A stretch of DNA of 64,000 nucleotides from Microcyclospora pomicola (taxonomy: Eukaryota; Ascomycota; Dothideomycetes; Capnodiales): the NCBI GenBank assembly GCA_002786065.1, contig NHNY01000001.1, positions 1,054,001 through 1,118,000 on the forward strand. Reading direction: 5' to 3'. The number at the start of each line of letters is the position of its first letter. Position 1 is the stretch's first letter. Below are positions 43,640-55,053 of this stretch, in pieces. The translations under genes were made by a program, and so were the position numbers. Below the pieces are notes generated by a model. That model had not been told where the DNA came from. It searched no databases and saw only the letters and a list, made by a program, of their open reading frames with translations.

Positions 43640-44951
43640 ATGCAGTCAACAAGCTCGAGTCAACAACCTCCCCATCAGGGCTACTACAACACTCCTCGCG
43701 CCCACACGAACGGAGCCTACCCTGACTCCAAACCACGAACCCCCCAAGCTGCCAACGGCCATACCCAGCCTCCCCCTCCCAGCGAAATGAATCCATATCA
43801 GTACTCCCATCCCCAGTACGGGCAGCCGCAGCAACATGCCCAACAGCAACAACACGCCGCGCCGCAGCAGCGACAAGCATACTATCAGCAACTACCTCCA
43901 CCACATACCATGGGCATCCCTCAGCCTCAAGCAGGCTCGATGATACCGCCTCTCAACCTTCTTGGGTCCGGCGGACATGTAGGATATGGCGGGCTTCCTC
44001 ACGGTCAAATGCCGCTGCAAGATACGAGCAGGGTGCAGGACCGGCCTCCGGTGCAGATGTCATATAGTGGCGCAACAGACAAGTACAGATACACCCTCGT
44101 GGTGGCGCAACAACCACAAAGAGCTCGTATGTGTGGGTTTGGAGATAAAGATCGTCGCCCGATCACTCCTCCGCCGTGTATCCGACTTGACATCACGGAT
44201 CTCAATGGGAATCCCGTCAACATGGAAGACATCGACGGATCGTTTTTCGTGTTACAGGTAGATCTCTGGTCCGACACTGCAGACCGCGAAGTTAACATTG
44301 TTCGCGCGTCCAACTCGACTCCCACGACCAGTATCAGCACTGCAACGACTACCTCCTTCCCGCCTACTGTTGAGCCGCCTCGCGACCCCATGGGTTTCTA
44401 CCTCGGTAATCCTGGGTATGGTCATACAGGGATGAGTGGAGGGCAGTTCCCTTACTACCCAGGCTCGCACATGCCACCACACCTAGCACAGCCAGGCCAC
44501 TCATACATGCCTGGAAACCAGAGTTCAAATACTATGTTTACTCGAAACCTCATTGGCAGTCTGACCGTCAATGCCTCTCGGCTCACTGATCCAGACAACA
44601 ACTCCAGCTATTGGTTTGTGCTGCAGGATCTGTCCGTGCGTACAGAGGGCTTTTTCAGGTGAGTTGAAGATCGTTGGAACCATTGCTTGGCCGTGCACTG
44701 ACTATTGCACATCCAGACTCAAGATGAACTTCATCGATGTAGGCGCAGGCATAGGCCAGGGATTGAATCGAGGCAAGGCACCGGTCCTGGCCTGGGTATT
44801 CTCAGATTCTTTCCAGGTCTTCTCCGCAAAGAAGTTCCCTGGCGTCATTGAAAGCACAGCTCTGAGCAAATGCTTTGCATCTCAAGGGATTAAGATTCCA
44901 ATCCGCAAGGACAACAAAGCCGACGGCGGTGACGAAGATGACGAGGGTTGA
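43640..44951 (+). CDS. velB: Velvet-domain developmental regulator VelB
   Basis: VelB binds VeA or VosA and couples light to development and secondary metabolism. Exons 43640-44658 and 44717-44951 join in phase 2 across a 58-nt intron (GTGAGT..ATCCAG) to give 417 residues. The head of about 130 residues is Gln/Pro/His-rich, including a QQHAQQQQH run. The velvet domain is split: the first half has YRYTLVVAQQPQRARMCGFGDKDRRPITPPP and FFVLQVDLWS. A disordered insert of about 100 residues follows, as in other VelB proteins. The second half has FTRNLIGSLTVNASRLTDPD, WFVLQDLSVRTEG, KMNFIDVG, PVLAWVFSDSFQVFSAKKFPG and GIKIPIRKD. The start ATG follows an untranslatable upstream part of the open frame. 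It is nuclear when complexed. Confidence 0.92.
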
Positions 44952-46285
44952 GTCATCCACTCGCTATTAATGACCTTATGACAGTTCTTTTCATGCTCGC
45001 GCACTCTTTTGGGAACCAGCGCAGCTGACTGTGGCTCAACGTTGGCCTACAAGATTGCCATCCTCGCCTCTAGCTTGGCGGTATTGCTGGAATGGAACCC
45101 GTCAAGAGTCTCGCCGAAGCTTCTCAACCTTGCTTCGTAGAACTCCAGAAGGCGGACAAACTAAGTGTTCGACGCTTCTGTGGACGAATGGAACGAGTAT
45201 TGGAGCAACATTGTGCTGGCTATCCGAGGTCTTCACCATCGGAACTACCAGTCTAGCATGATCCTACACTACCTACGAACCAAAGTATGGACGTATACTG
45301 GCCTCCATGCACGATATTGGTATCACATCACACCCTCGACTTGCTTCAACCAAAGTCGTTGGCAGAACTTCCTGTACGGCATATTGGAAAGCATTCCTCT
45401 CATTATCTGTACTCATTACTTTGCGAGCGCGCGCTTTGAATCAGGAAGTTGTACCGGGAAATGTTCAATATGCATGCCCACATCAGGCTCACGAGGCAGG
45501 CAGCCGGTGGATGAGGCATCATTGAAAAGCAAAGCTAGCGATCATTGGAATCACAGGTCTTTCGACCAGCATCATTGGCACATTTGTACTCTCGGCGACT
45601 AGATCGTATCCATAGACGCCTTTTTCGGCTGTATCTGTATGAAGTCCCTCGTGTCGCACGCCACGTCATGGGTTGTAGCAGTGACCGGTGGGTGGTCTGG
45701 TGTTTATACCTTGGATAAAAGTAACTGTAGCGCAAGTACGATGCAAGGATCCTTGGTACCAAGAACTTGCGTATCATTTCGGTGACTATTGGGATGTAAG
45801 GTAGTAGTCAGTTGCATGTAGAACAATCTCGCCGTTCGACATCAACTCCCGTCCGTCGTAGCACGCGGACCCCCGCCCACCTACAGTAACTTACCTTCGG
45901 AAGAGCAACTGCTCTCCATACCTGAGGTATGCTAGCTGTTCTCAACGGCAACATATCGCGGCATCAGACATCTAGCCAATACTCCTTTCCTGGGGCTATC
46001 AAAGGCACACGATCGCGCACGAAGCTTAACACCCTTACTTCATAAGGTATCAAAGCGACCCCGAATCAAAGCCGGAATTGAAGTCACAATAAGTCACAGC
46101 TACGCCAGTTCGACGACCACCTCTTTTGGCAACCTTACTTATCATCATTCGTAAGCGTAGCTCGCACCAGATTGCGTTTCCTATATTCGGACAACGACAT
46201 GTGCGCAACCTAGGTAACTCCACCTTTCCTTAAGTAAGGTAGCTGGCAGCACCGTCACCAACACGACCAGTGACCTGACTAGCGC
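44952..46285. other. Intergenic, rich in TAAGGTA-type words
   Basis: Short plus-strand frames at 45031-45602 match nothing. Between about 45885 and 46245 the words CTTACC/GGTAAG and TAAGGTA recur on both strands. Confidence 0.45.
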
Positions 46286-47030
46286 ATGGCGCTCTCACGC
46301 GCGGACTTTGACGCGGCATGTCGTGTTTTCGCGAGGGGGTGGAGCGATGAGGGGGCCGGGGAGAATGGTGGGTGGGAGGATGTTACGTTGTTACAGAGTG
46401 TATGTTCTCCCTGTTCCTGCGAGAGGAAGTCCCAGGGGGGCGATGCAAGGGTATTTGCTGAAGCGGGCGGTGTAGCATGATGAGATGTTTTTACGCATCA
46501 CGAAGGTGGTATCTTCGAGTAAGATGGTGGATGGGCAGGTGGAGGTGGAGGGATACGGGGCACATGAGGACGAAGGACTTCAGGAGGGAATCGATGACGA
46601 TGACGGGGATGAAGGCGAGCTACGTCGGGTACGAACTGTTTATGAGCTACCGCGGGTCATGTACGATGTCGTCTACTCGACGTCCTATCAGGCCCCGGTG
46701 CTGTATCTGACCTTTGCACACCTGCCGCACCCAGGTCTGCCATCGCTAGAGCAGGTGTACGAGCTGCTGGTCCCGTCAGAGATCGCACCGCAGCTTCGAC
46801 TCGTCGGGGTGATGGGGTCGTTGAGCTTCGCGGAACACCCGATGACAGGCCTGCCGGCGTACTTTGTGCATCCGTGTCGGACAGCGGAGGCGATGAGGCC
46901 GGTGGTGGGAAGTGAGATGAGAAAGCCCGAAGCGTATCTGCTGGCGTGGTTGGGAATGGTCGGTGCAAATGTGGGGTTGAAAATGTCGATACAGTTTGCT
47001 CAGCGGATTTCAGCTGTGCAGAGCTCGTGA
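46286..47030 (+). CDS. ATG10: Ubiquitin-like-conjugating enzyme Atg10
   Basis: Atg10 is the E2-like enzyme that transfers Atg12 from Atg7 to Atg5. Exon 1 (46286-46399, MALSRADFDAACRVFARGW) and exon 2 (46476-47030) join in phase 0 across a 76-nt intron (GTATGT..GTGTAG) to give 222 residues. Exon 2 carries VMYDVVYSTSYQAPVLYLTF, then SLSFAEHPMTGLPAYFVHPC with the catalytic Cys at about residue 172, TAEAM, and YLLAWLGMVGANVGL. An acidic loop (GIDDDDGDEGE) precedes the core. Part of the intron reads YLLKRAV in the exon 2 frame and ends at TAG, so an alternative junction or a nonsense change cannot be ruled out. Confidence 0.85.
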
Positions 47031-47260
47031 TGGGGAACATGCTCGGTATGTGTGGCTAAGCTAGGAGTCAGAAAGTGGTCGAGTATGCGGGATCCGCTGT
47101 ACTGCACCTACCAGCAAACGTGGCATCTGAATATCGTCTCTTCGTGGATATAATGGCGATCCGCAGCGGCGGCTTGTGAATTGCACACTCATGTAGCATC
47201 ACGTTCCGTGTATGCTTAGTCGTAGACTTGGAGTCATTCCTTCGTAAGAGAACCGACCCC

Positions 47261-47933
47261 TCAATCATCCTCCTCATCACTCATCTCCATGGCGCCCTCA
47301 CTATCATCGCCGTCCTCCTCCATCGGCACCGCCTCATCTTCAGTATCTTTCTCGGACCGAGCTCTCTTGACACCCTGGCTCTCGCTAGCCACCCGCGATC
47401 GCTTGACGCCCTGCGGACTTGGGGTATCTTGCGCTCCAGCATCAGACGGCACTGCAAGCTCGGTCGGTTTACCTGTGGAGGAAAGTAAGCGTGCTGCAGC
47501 AGTAGACTGCGAAGTCGCAACATTGTCAGGCACGGCTGTGGGCGCGGCAGTAGCAGCGGGCTGGTTGAAGGTGCCGGTCATCTTGGCGAGAGCGACGGAA
47601 CGGTTCTTGGAGTAGCTGATTCTCTGTGCACTTCCCATCAGCATTGACTTATGATCCCTCAAGATCACCCAGACATACCATTTCTCGTCCGTAGAATTCT
47701 AGACCTTGGCAAGATCGCATTGCCTGCGTCGCACTTTGCACATCGCGGAACAGGATGTGTGCTTGCCCTCGCATCTGCTTCGTTTTAAGCGCGTTGATAT
47801 CGAGAACCGGCGCATAGGTGGAGAAAAGAACGTAGAGCGAGCGGCGGAGGTCTTCTTTCTGCAGTTTCTCAGGGAGGTTCTGGAGGTAGAGCGACTGACT
47901 CGCAGGGACCGCTGTCGTCTTTGAGGTCGCCAT
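47261..47933 (-). CDS. MSL1: U2 snRNP B''-type RRM protein
   Basis: This is a U1A/U2B''-family spliceosomal protein that binds a U snRNA loop. Exons 47933-47679 and 47623-47261 join in phase 0 across a 55-nt intron (GTATGT..CACAG, branch GCTGATG) to give 205 residues. The RRM opens with SLYLQNLPEKLQKEDLRRSL (RNP2 LYLQNL), then YAPVLDINALKTKQMRGQAHILF (RNP1 RGQAHILF) and QGLEFYGREM; RISYSKNRS ends the domain in exon 2. The tail is disordered, with a basic KRSRV patch and an acidic end (EMSDEEDD). There is no second RRM, as in short fungal forms. The ATG at 47933 lies at the conserved distance from the RRM. Confidence 0.88.
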
Positions 47934-48740
47934 CTTCGTCTGTCTCTGGCGGTGCCAGAAAGAAAAAAGAATCGCAGGAGTGATCGTTTTGAGGTGCACC
48001 AAGCTCAAGTATGCAGTCCATAGATCATCTAGCGTGAAGAGCGTGAAGTCTCGGCAGCGCCCGGGAGAGTCTGTGCGGTGCTGTCCAACTTTACATCTAC
48101 ATCCACCCACGAACAAGCAGCCATGCATTCGCGCGCAGCACATACTTACATTTCCATCGGTGATGGCCGCTGCTCAATCAAGTGGCTGTGCTTGGCTTCA
48201 ACAAGCCGCATTATGCCAACACTTTTTCTTTGACGAAGCGCGAAGAATCAATCCGCGATGAGGCTTGAAGAACGCTTCTATGGGATGGATGCATTGCTGT
48301 TTCACCTCTGCTGTGTAAGACTTTACACACTTTGCGGGAACATGATGCGTAGCGACCCATGTCTCAATGTTGCTGCACTTTGGTTGGTGGGCTGATATGC
48401 ATGTGCCCTTCACACAGCCTGGTTCGCAGCCTCAGCCTCAGCCTCGTTTCAACCTCGCGCGGGAGCATGTTATCATAGGACGTTCGACACAGGACTATTA
48501 GGCCCGCTGACCACACTGTCACGCACAACACTTCATTTCGGAGGTTCTGACATCTCATTCTCGGATCATGAACGGCTGCTAGTATATCAGACTGAAAGTC
48601 AAATCTGGTGATTACCTCCGTTCCTGTGTCTTACACTGCTTGCTGTGCAAAGCTCCACGACATCCCGAAGATCGACGCCTCAGCTTACGGAGCAGTCTCC
48701 AGTGTGACCGAAAGAATCAGAAATCGACACGATAGGCACC
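47934..48740. other. Divergent intergenic region, nothing recognised
   Basis: It holds the promoters of the U2B'' gene and the PigL_N gene. No gene or clear motif was found. Confidence 0.45.
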
Positions 48741-51153
48741 ATGGCTGACTTGATAGGTGTCATTGCGAGTGGCGCCGGTCTTGTATCGCTTGGGATCCAG
48801 ATTGGCGATAGCGTACAGAAAATCAGACGACTGTACAAGTCTTTCAAGAATGCTCCAGCAATTTTGGAAGACTATGCATATGAGCTGGAGACTTTTAGCC
48901 TTGTTCTCTATGATCTGGAAAGAGATCGCCAACGCGATCATCCGGTCGATCAGACCATTATGGAGCGCTGCATTCGAACCTGCGAGCAAGCGAATGGCCG
49001 CATCCGTGCAGCTACCGACAAGCTCGGAGTGGCTATGCAGCGGTCGAAATTCAAGGGGCGACTATACACTGCCCTGGACCTCACTGAGGTGACTCAGCTT
49101 TGCAATGACCTTGAAAAGTCTAAGACCTCACTATTACTCGCATATCAGCTTTATGTTGAGTAAGGCGTAGCAGCCAAGTCCCCCCGAGCCCGTTGACTAA
49201 TGAGAATGCTAGGTCGTGCCGGAAGAGGGATCACAGTCTCATGGTACAGCTACTCGAGGAGAACACACGGCATATCTCACAGCATACGTTTCTAGTCAAA
49301 ACTGATCAGCAGGGCTTGCAACTCATTACGTCTGGCGTAGCAAATACTCAGACAAATACGGCCGACTCCTCGGGCTTAGATCAAGCGCTAGAATGTGTTG
49401 GGAGCGAAGCTGTAAGATGTCGCAGCATCACCCAAACAAGGACACAAGATGCATCCACCTTCCAGCGAACCTCCAAGTACAAGAAGCCTCGCAAAAGATG
49501 GCGAGTACATTTCAGTCCATGGTTCACTGCACAGATATGGGAACTGTCTGTCACAGCTGCACAGACAGGATGGAACCTCAATCTCAAACCTTCAAATATT
49601 GTCCCTCCTACCGCTTTGATCTTTGAGGCATGCGCGGACGGTGTTCTTCGAGAGGTTCAGACACTTTTCAATACAGGCAAGGCCTCTCCTTTCGACTATT
49701 GTCCAATCAATGAATATAGGCATAGAACCACTGTCTTCACGGTAAGTCAACAATCTGTTTTTTATCTACTGGAGCATTGTCTAATTGGTAGTCTAAAATA
49801 GGCAGCAGCGCGGTCTGGCAATATTCAGCTCTGCAAATACCTGCTTGATATAGCTGGTTACCCAAACATGCCCGCAGGTACGCAGGATCCATTGGATGCA
49901 TTCGCATTCTCTTACAAGTGTGGTGAGGCCGACGAATCCGAAGCGTTGGGTCTGTATCGGTTAGCAGCAAGTCAACCAGAATGGACCATTCCCGCGACCA
50001 CTGGTCCTGGCGGGTTTCCCTATTGGTGGCTATTCGCTCCCAATATCTCCTGTATCAGATTCATGAGAGACGAGTTTGATCTGGAGTTCCGCGAGATGGA
50101 GTGGTCTCATCAAGTGCTGCTAGCACTAGATTATTTGAATTCTAATTTTGCTCGCCGGCAAATTTTCTGGAATTACTGGGTAGCAAGACCGTTGACCGCC
50201 GTGTCATTGAAGCCCGAGATGTATCAAGCAGAACAATCGCTCACATGTTGAGTTGCTCGGCGGATAATTTGATTTTCGACGGGAAGAACTCACTGACGAT
50301 GGAATGGGTGGACTTCGTTCGACAACTCGTTGCGAAAGGTATAGATCTCCACGCCACGAACGTGCACGGGGAGACACCACTTATGTCCGCCGTCTCCATG
50401 GAATGGCACTCAACTTTGCAGCCGTGGTTAAATCTGCTTGAGAGTGCTGGTGTGGATCTCGAAACTTACGGTCGGACCGAGATGGCATTGTGGGGCTCAC
50501 CAGTGTCGGCACCTCACATTACATGGACTTACGGGCCGACTCCAGAAGATTGGGGGTATTATTCACACGTAGTACCGATGTACGCACAAGTGGCTGCTCC
50601 TGGAGCATGGCCAGTCGCTGACAAGCGAGGTGATGTTATCTGCTGGTCCCCGCATCACGACCAAGATGCGCTTGATGCACCATGGCAGTGGCAGAGAGTT
50701 CGAGTCGTTGAAACACGCCCATCTCGAGCGGCTGCTGCAATGAATTGTATCGAGAACGGTGAAGAAACAGCGCTTGCCAATGAGTTCGATAGGTGGCAGG
50801 ATGATTGTGGCGTGGTTCCACGCTTGATCGAAACACACCCTAAGCTACACCAGCGACCAAGAAGTTGCAGTCTGCCACACAGACGACCTTACTTATATCC
50901 TCGAAGAATCCGCCTCTGGGCACCATGTTATCACATATGCCATATGGATGGTCGAGTGAAATGCGGCTACGGTGACGCACGAAAGTGTGCAAAAGGTCTC
51001 CATGATTTCGACCGGGATAGTCACTGGACTTCAAATCGAGGAATCGATTCTCAGATGCGGCGCTTCCGCTGTCGATACCAGAGCGTGGAGGAGCTACGCA
51101 GTTTGCCGTATGCGGCGTACCACCCTCGCTGGAGCCAAGCGAGGCACGATTGA
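48741..51153 (+). pseudogene. PigL_N-domain / ankyrin-type fungal protein, reading frame broken
   Basis: Exon 1 (48741-49159) encodes MADLIGVIASGAGLVSLGIQ and a helical PigL_N/Fungal_N domain found at the head of many NACHT- or ankyrin-containing fungal proteins. Exon 2 (49213-49741) and exon 3 (from 49802) join in phase through good introns of 53 and 60 nt. Exon 2 has WNLNLKPSNIVP and GVLREVQTLFNTGKASPFD; exon 3 gives a degenerate ankyrin repeat (SGNIQLCKYLLDIAG). Near 50130-50190 the homologous frame shifts: later blocks VDFVRQLVAKGIDLHATN, GETPLMSAV, AGVDLETYG and WTYGPTPEDW lie in another frame, open from 50245. A second shift may occur near 50830. I saw no intron that repairs the first shift. 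It is either a young pseudogene or a sequencing error. The family is of unknown or immunity-like role. Confidence 0.6.
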
Positions 51154-52743
51154 CGAGTCATATCATTGCTACAAGAGCGTGTGCATCATTTACTGCGGCG
51201 TGTCTAAGTCGAGGTCATATTGTTCACAATCCGGCTGTCTCATTCTCGCTTCCGGCGTCCTGATGAGGGAGGGATGTTCAATAGTATCTATATAGACTCC
51301 AACCGAGTTCCACTGCTGCAGCGCCATACCAGCAAGCCACCCTGTAAATTGACAAACCTTGCCATGAGATGTCCATCAATCTACATGCACGCACAAACTT
51401 TGCACTTATGTAGGTACTGTACCTGCATGAGAAGTGCATACTGTAAATTATTACCTGGCCCATGATCCCACCACACATCGACACATCTTACAACTCAGAA
51501 CACGCCGAAAGTTCAACCTCGTCAAGCCATCGATCACTGCAATCCAGGCGACATGATCTGCTAGCACAGTCTAGCCCTAGCTACAGTACTCCATCGACGC
51601 CTCACGATCCCGATACATCACAAAGTTTCTGGCATGAGAGCAGTCCGATCTAGAGACTGACTGGGTACAGTAGTATCCATGGCTAGAACGCTATCACTCG
51701 CGCCTCTGGACTGCGCTATTCGAGCTAAGGTAGAAATGCATACCGCTGTACTGTAGCTCCACGCCTGTCGCGTTTCCAGGCTGGAGAGCTGACAGGCGAT
51801 ACCTACCTACACCTAGCTACCTACACGATAGAGGCATGTATCCCTCAACGATAGCTCTCCAGCGCGTGAGGACCCAGTCGTTGAGAGCCAGTAGATCCCA
51901 TACTTCATACCCAAGGTGCCTAAGGTACCTTAATTTGTCACCGTCGAGGTCTCGCTAAGGTAGGTATCTTATAGAGCTATGTAAGTTATGCAGCCTGGTC
52001 GATCTCCGCTAGAGCTATGCAGGTACACGTTACATCCCAAAGATCCCGTCTTCGTTCGGTCTCGAATCGCAATTCACCTGGGTAACTTATGGATAGGACG
52101 GGATATCAGTGAACAATTGACTTTACCATTGACTTTACCATTGACTTTACCATTGCATGTGCAGTGCATGTGCATGTGCAGTGCATATGATCCACCTACC
52201 TGCCGTCATAACCACCAACAATCACTGCATCCGACCTGCCATGCATACTCCATACCTAAGCAACCTACATGTCCACACTTATCAGTCCTGTAACATAATC
52301 GAAGCTATCACTTCACTCCCCTCCCCATCAATCTCAAATACACTTTCCACCGCGCGTCGCGAGAACTCGCTATCACGACGCGTCTGATGTGGAGAGGATG
52401 CCACGAGGCGAGCCAACAGAGCCAGGGGTCTTAGTAAGACGTAGTCAAAGTCGCGTCGACGGGAGTAAGGGGGAAGGGTGGGAGGAGTGGAAGGTTTCTG
52501 GCTGGCGCAAGCAGAAGGGGCAAGGAATGTGATGTGTCGACGGAGACGTTCTGCGATCGCGACGCGATGGGAGGTGGTGGAGGGGGATGTCAGAGGGTTA
52601 TAAGTCTGCTGGAACACGGTGGGTTTCGAAGTTGCGATTGTCGTGCTTTTCTATCTCCCTGATCTACGCACTAGTCTTTACATTCGCGGTGCTTGCAACA
52701 CGCAAGACCAGCAGCAAATCCGACGGCAAAGCCTTACGATAAG
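51154..52743. other. Intergenic with tandem repeats and TAAGGTA words
   Basis: No gene was supported. The region holds a three-copy 12-bp tandem repeat, GCATGTGCAGT repeats and several CTAAGGTA / ACCTAC words. The right part is the promoter of the transporter gene. Confidence 0.5.
52117..52152. repeat. Three exact copies of TTGACTTTACCA
   Basis: Perfect 12-bp tandem copies, followed directly by a GCATGTGCAGT-type repeat to about 52187. It is about 600 bp before the transporter ATG. Confidence 0.9.
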
Positions 52744-53644
52744 ATGGGCGGTAAATGCTTCGAGTCCGACAGCAGCGTGGGCGGCGGGCACGACGACGTC
52801 TCGCATAGCAGCGACATGCCTCGCAACACCACGCACACTCCACTTTCGCCGGAGCTGTTCGAACGCCTCTACCTGCAGCCGCGCACGAATGTCCAAGGCG
52901 AGCTGCGGCAGACATTCGCCAACCCTACACCGGTGGGACTGATGGGCCTCGCAGTGGCGTTGACCCCCTTAGCCGCGGAGCTCATGGGCTGGCGAGGCTC
53001 GGGCGGCGACGGTGCAGCGACGATCTGCGCTTCGATCTGGTTCGGCGGCCTGTTGCTGCTGTTCGCGGGCATTGGAGAGTTCCTCCTGGGCAACACGTTC
53101 TCGTGTGTCGTGTTCATGGGATATGCGGCGCATTTCTTGACCTTTGCCACGACCTTCATGCCATTCTTCAACGCCATCGCTTTCTATACCAGTGCAGATC
53201 CACATGTGATTGATAGCCAGAAGCAAGCTGCGGAATTCTCGGCTGGCTTTGGTGGGTCTTCATACACTCCTTGCATCTCCACATCCACGTAGCTGACTCT
53301 TCGTCGCAGCATTCTATCCACTCGCTATGACTATACTCAACGTCTTCTTTCTCATCTGTTCGCTGAGGACAAACCTTGTCTTCGTCCTGATCTTCCTGGC
53401 TGCAGCCGCTGGTTTCGGCTGTGGTGCAGGCGCTTTCTGGCAGGCAGCCAACGACAACCTGGTGTTGAGCGGGCAGCTCACTGTTAGCTGTGGCGCGTGC
53501 TTCTTTGCAGCAGCCGTCCTCAACTTCTACATGTTGTTGGCGGTGATGTTACCGACGATGAGTCTACCTATCCCAAATCTACCGATTCTCGATCTCTCTA
53601 CGAGGATCAGGGCGAAGGATGATAGCATGGAGCGTGGAGGCTAA
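52744..53644 (+). CDS. Acetate/ammonium transporter family protein (GPR1/FUN34/YaaH)
   Basis: The family (Ato1-3, AcpA, Gpr1) moves acetate or other monocarboxylates, and possibly ammonium, across the plasma membrane. Exons 52744-53251 and 53310-53644 join in phase 1 across a 58-nt intron (GTGGGT..CGCAG) to give 280 residues. The N-terminal cytosolic part is about 60 residues. The signature NPTPVGLMGLAV precedes the first of about six hydrophobic spans, including ICASIWFGGLLLLFAGIGEF, SCVVFMGYAAHFL, MTILNVFFLICSL and LVFVLIFLAAAAGFG. The short C-terminus has basic residues. Expression on acetate or under nitrogen stress would fit the family but is not shown here. Confidence 0.87.
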
Positions 53645-53913
53645 GAACGTGGCTGGCCGTACACACGAAGCTTTGCTTGCTTGTAGAGCAGCATTTCGGT
53701 ATATTGATGTTAGGGTACCTCGGACTTGATTTTCTGAGTTTTGATGAATCGTTCGAAGGTTGCCACGGGTACTCCAGGATAGTTGATACATTTGTGTAGC
53801 GATGATTGCAGTTGGTCTTCGCTTGGCTTCTTCTCATCACAAATGGATATGCTCACCGATGGCCAGTACTCTAGATTCCTGTTTGGTCGGATACTGCTCC
53901 TGTTAAATCTGGC

Positions 53914-55053
53914 CTACGCACCCGCTCTAGCGCTTGGAAACCGTCTCGCACTCAACAGCACACCCTTAACCCCTCTAATCTCCTTCTTCATCATCTCCAC
54001 TGCGTCGTCTTTCGCGGGAGAGTTCTTCGTCATGCCAGCATCGTCTCCTTGACCCCACATCATGACACCCGGACTGGCATAGAGCATCACATCAAGCTCG
54101 TGTCGAACGCTCTTGACAGCTTCGTGCCGCTCTTGCTCAGCTGCCGCTGCCTTCTCCAGGCCGGTGGTCATTGCGACTACATGTTCCTTCAGTCTTGTCA
54201 AGCTGTTGGAGTGATACGTGACCGTGTCCTTCTTGGACGTGGCGATGGGGTTGGTGTTGATAGACGAGGTGGGTGAGGGCAGAGGGGAAGTCTGTGTGCC
54301 TGTATCGCGATGGTAGAGATCTGTCGGATCACCCGCAAGACTTTCCACATCGTTGAAGTCGAGCTCGTCTCCAACATTCTTATTCACCTCCGGTACCTTG
54401 CTGACGACTTTTGACAACCGCTCGTTGAACTCATCGAGCTTGCTGTGACTGTGTGTAGCGAAGTCATGGCGAGCCGCGGTTAATGATGTTAGCATAGGCG
54501 TTACCAGGTATTCGTTGGCTCCATAGATGAGAGCAGCCGTGGCGGCAGCGAAGTATGCTGCGTTGAAAACTCGAGAGGGTGTGATGAGTGGTGGTTGTTT
54601 GTGGGCTTGGACTAGAAACTCTGGATAGGTGATAATGGGAGCGTTGGCGACAGGCACAGCTGTTGTAGGAGTAGAGCTTGATTGAGGCTGGTGCTTGAAT
54701 GACACAAATTCGGTCGACATGCTTGACGAGATATCCGTAGAGCCGAGCACTTGATCAATGGTGGCCTTTGATATGCCTTGCTTCTCTAGAAATGTACGCT
54801 TCTTCTCGGCCGAGGCCTCTTTCACGGTTGGATCTTCCAGAAAGGATTGGACTTGTTCCAGCTCTGATGTCTCTGATACCGACTCAGTTGAGCCCTCTGC
54901 AGGTTGTTCATGTTTGACAGACTCGACATCTTCGGTAGACTCTGTCTTCTGTGCTTCTACAGTTTCCGGCTGCCGTTCATCTTGGGACTCTGTCGGGGTT
55001 GGCGCGACCCTCTGCCATGAAGGGATGGCTGGCTTGGGTTTGTTATTAGACAT
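53914..55053 (-). CDS. Pex14-family peroxin (Pex14 N-domain plus one membrane span)
   Basis: This is a peroxisomal docking-complex protein. The frame is open from a TTG, but the ATG at 55053 (MSNNKPKPAIPSW) gives 379 residues. After an acidic Glu/Ser/Thr head, residues 64-104 form a Pex14_N domain (VQSFLEDPTVKEASAEKKRTF, GISKATIDQVLG) that would bind Pex5 or Pex19. ITYPEFL and PPLITPSRV precede one hydrophobic span at about 162-183, then a region predicted helical (DFATHSHSKLDEFNERLSKVV). The layout resembles the Pex14/17-type peroxin (Pex33) of filamentous fungi as much as canonical Pex14, so no symbol is fixed. PEX1 lies 2.4 kb away. No intron is needed. Confidence 0.8.
   Translation of the reverse strand: MSNNKPKPAIPSWQRVAPTPTESQDERQPETVEAQKTESTEDVESVKHEQPAEGSTESVSETSELEQVQSFLEDPTVKEASAEKKRTFLEKQGISKATIDQVLGSTDISSSMSTEFVSFKHQPQSSSTPTTAVPVANAPIITYPEFLVQAHKQPPLITPSRVFNAAYFAAATAALIYGANEYLVTPMLTSLTAARHDFATHSHSKLDEFNERLSKVVSKVPEVNKNVGDELDFNDVESLAGDPTDLYHRDTGTQTSPLPSPTSSINTNPIATSKKDTVTYHSNSLTRLKEHVVAMTTGLEKAAAAEQERHEAVKSVRHELDVMLYASPGVMMWGQGDDAGMTKNSPAKDDAVEMMKKEIRGVKGVLLSARRFPSARAGA

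Noticed and set aside
45031-45602. Plus-strand frames after VelB, considered as a second gene
   Set aside because: Frames are short, change often and share no pattern with known proteins; splice joins were not convincing.
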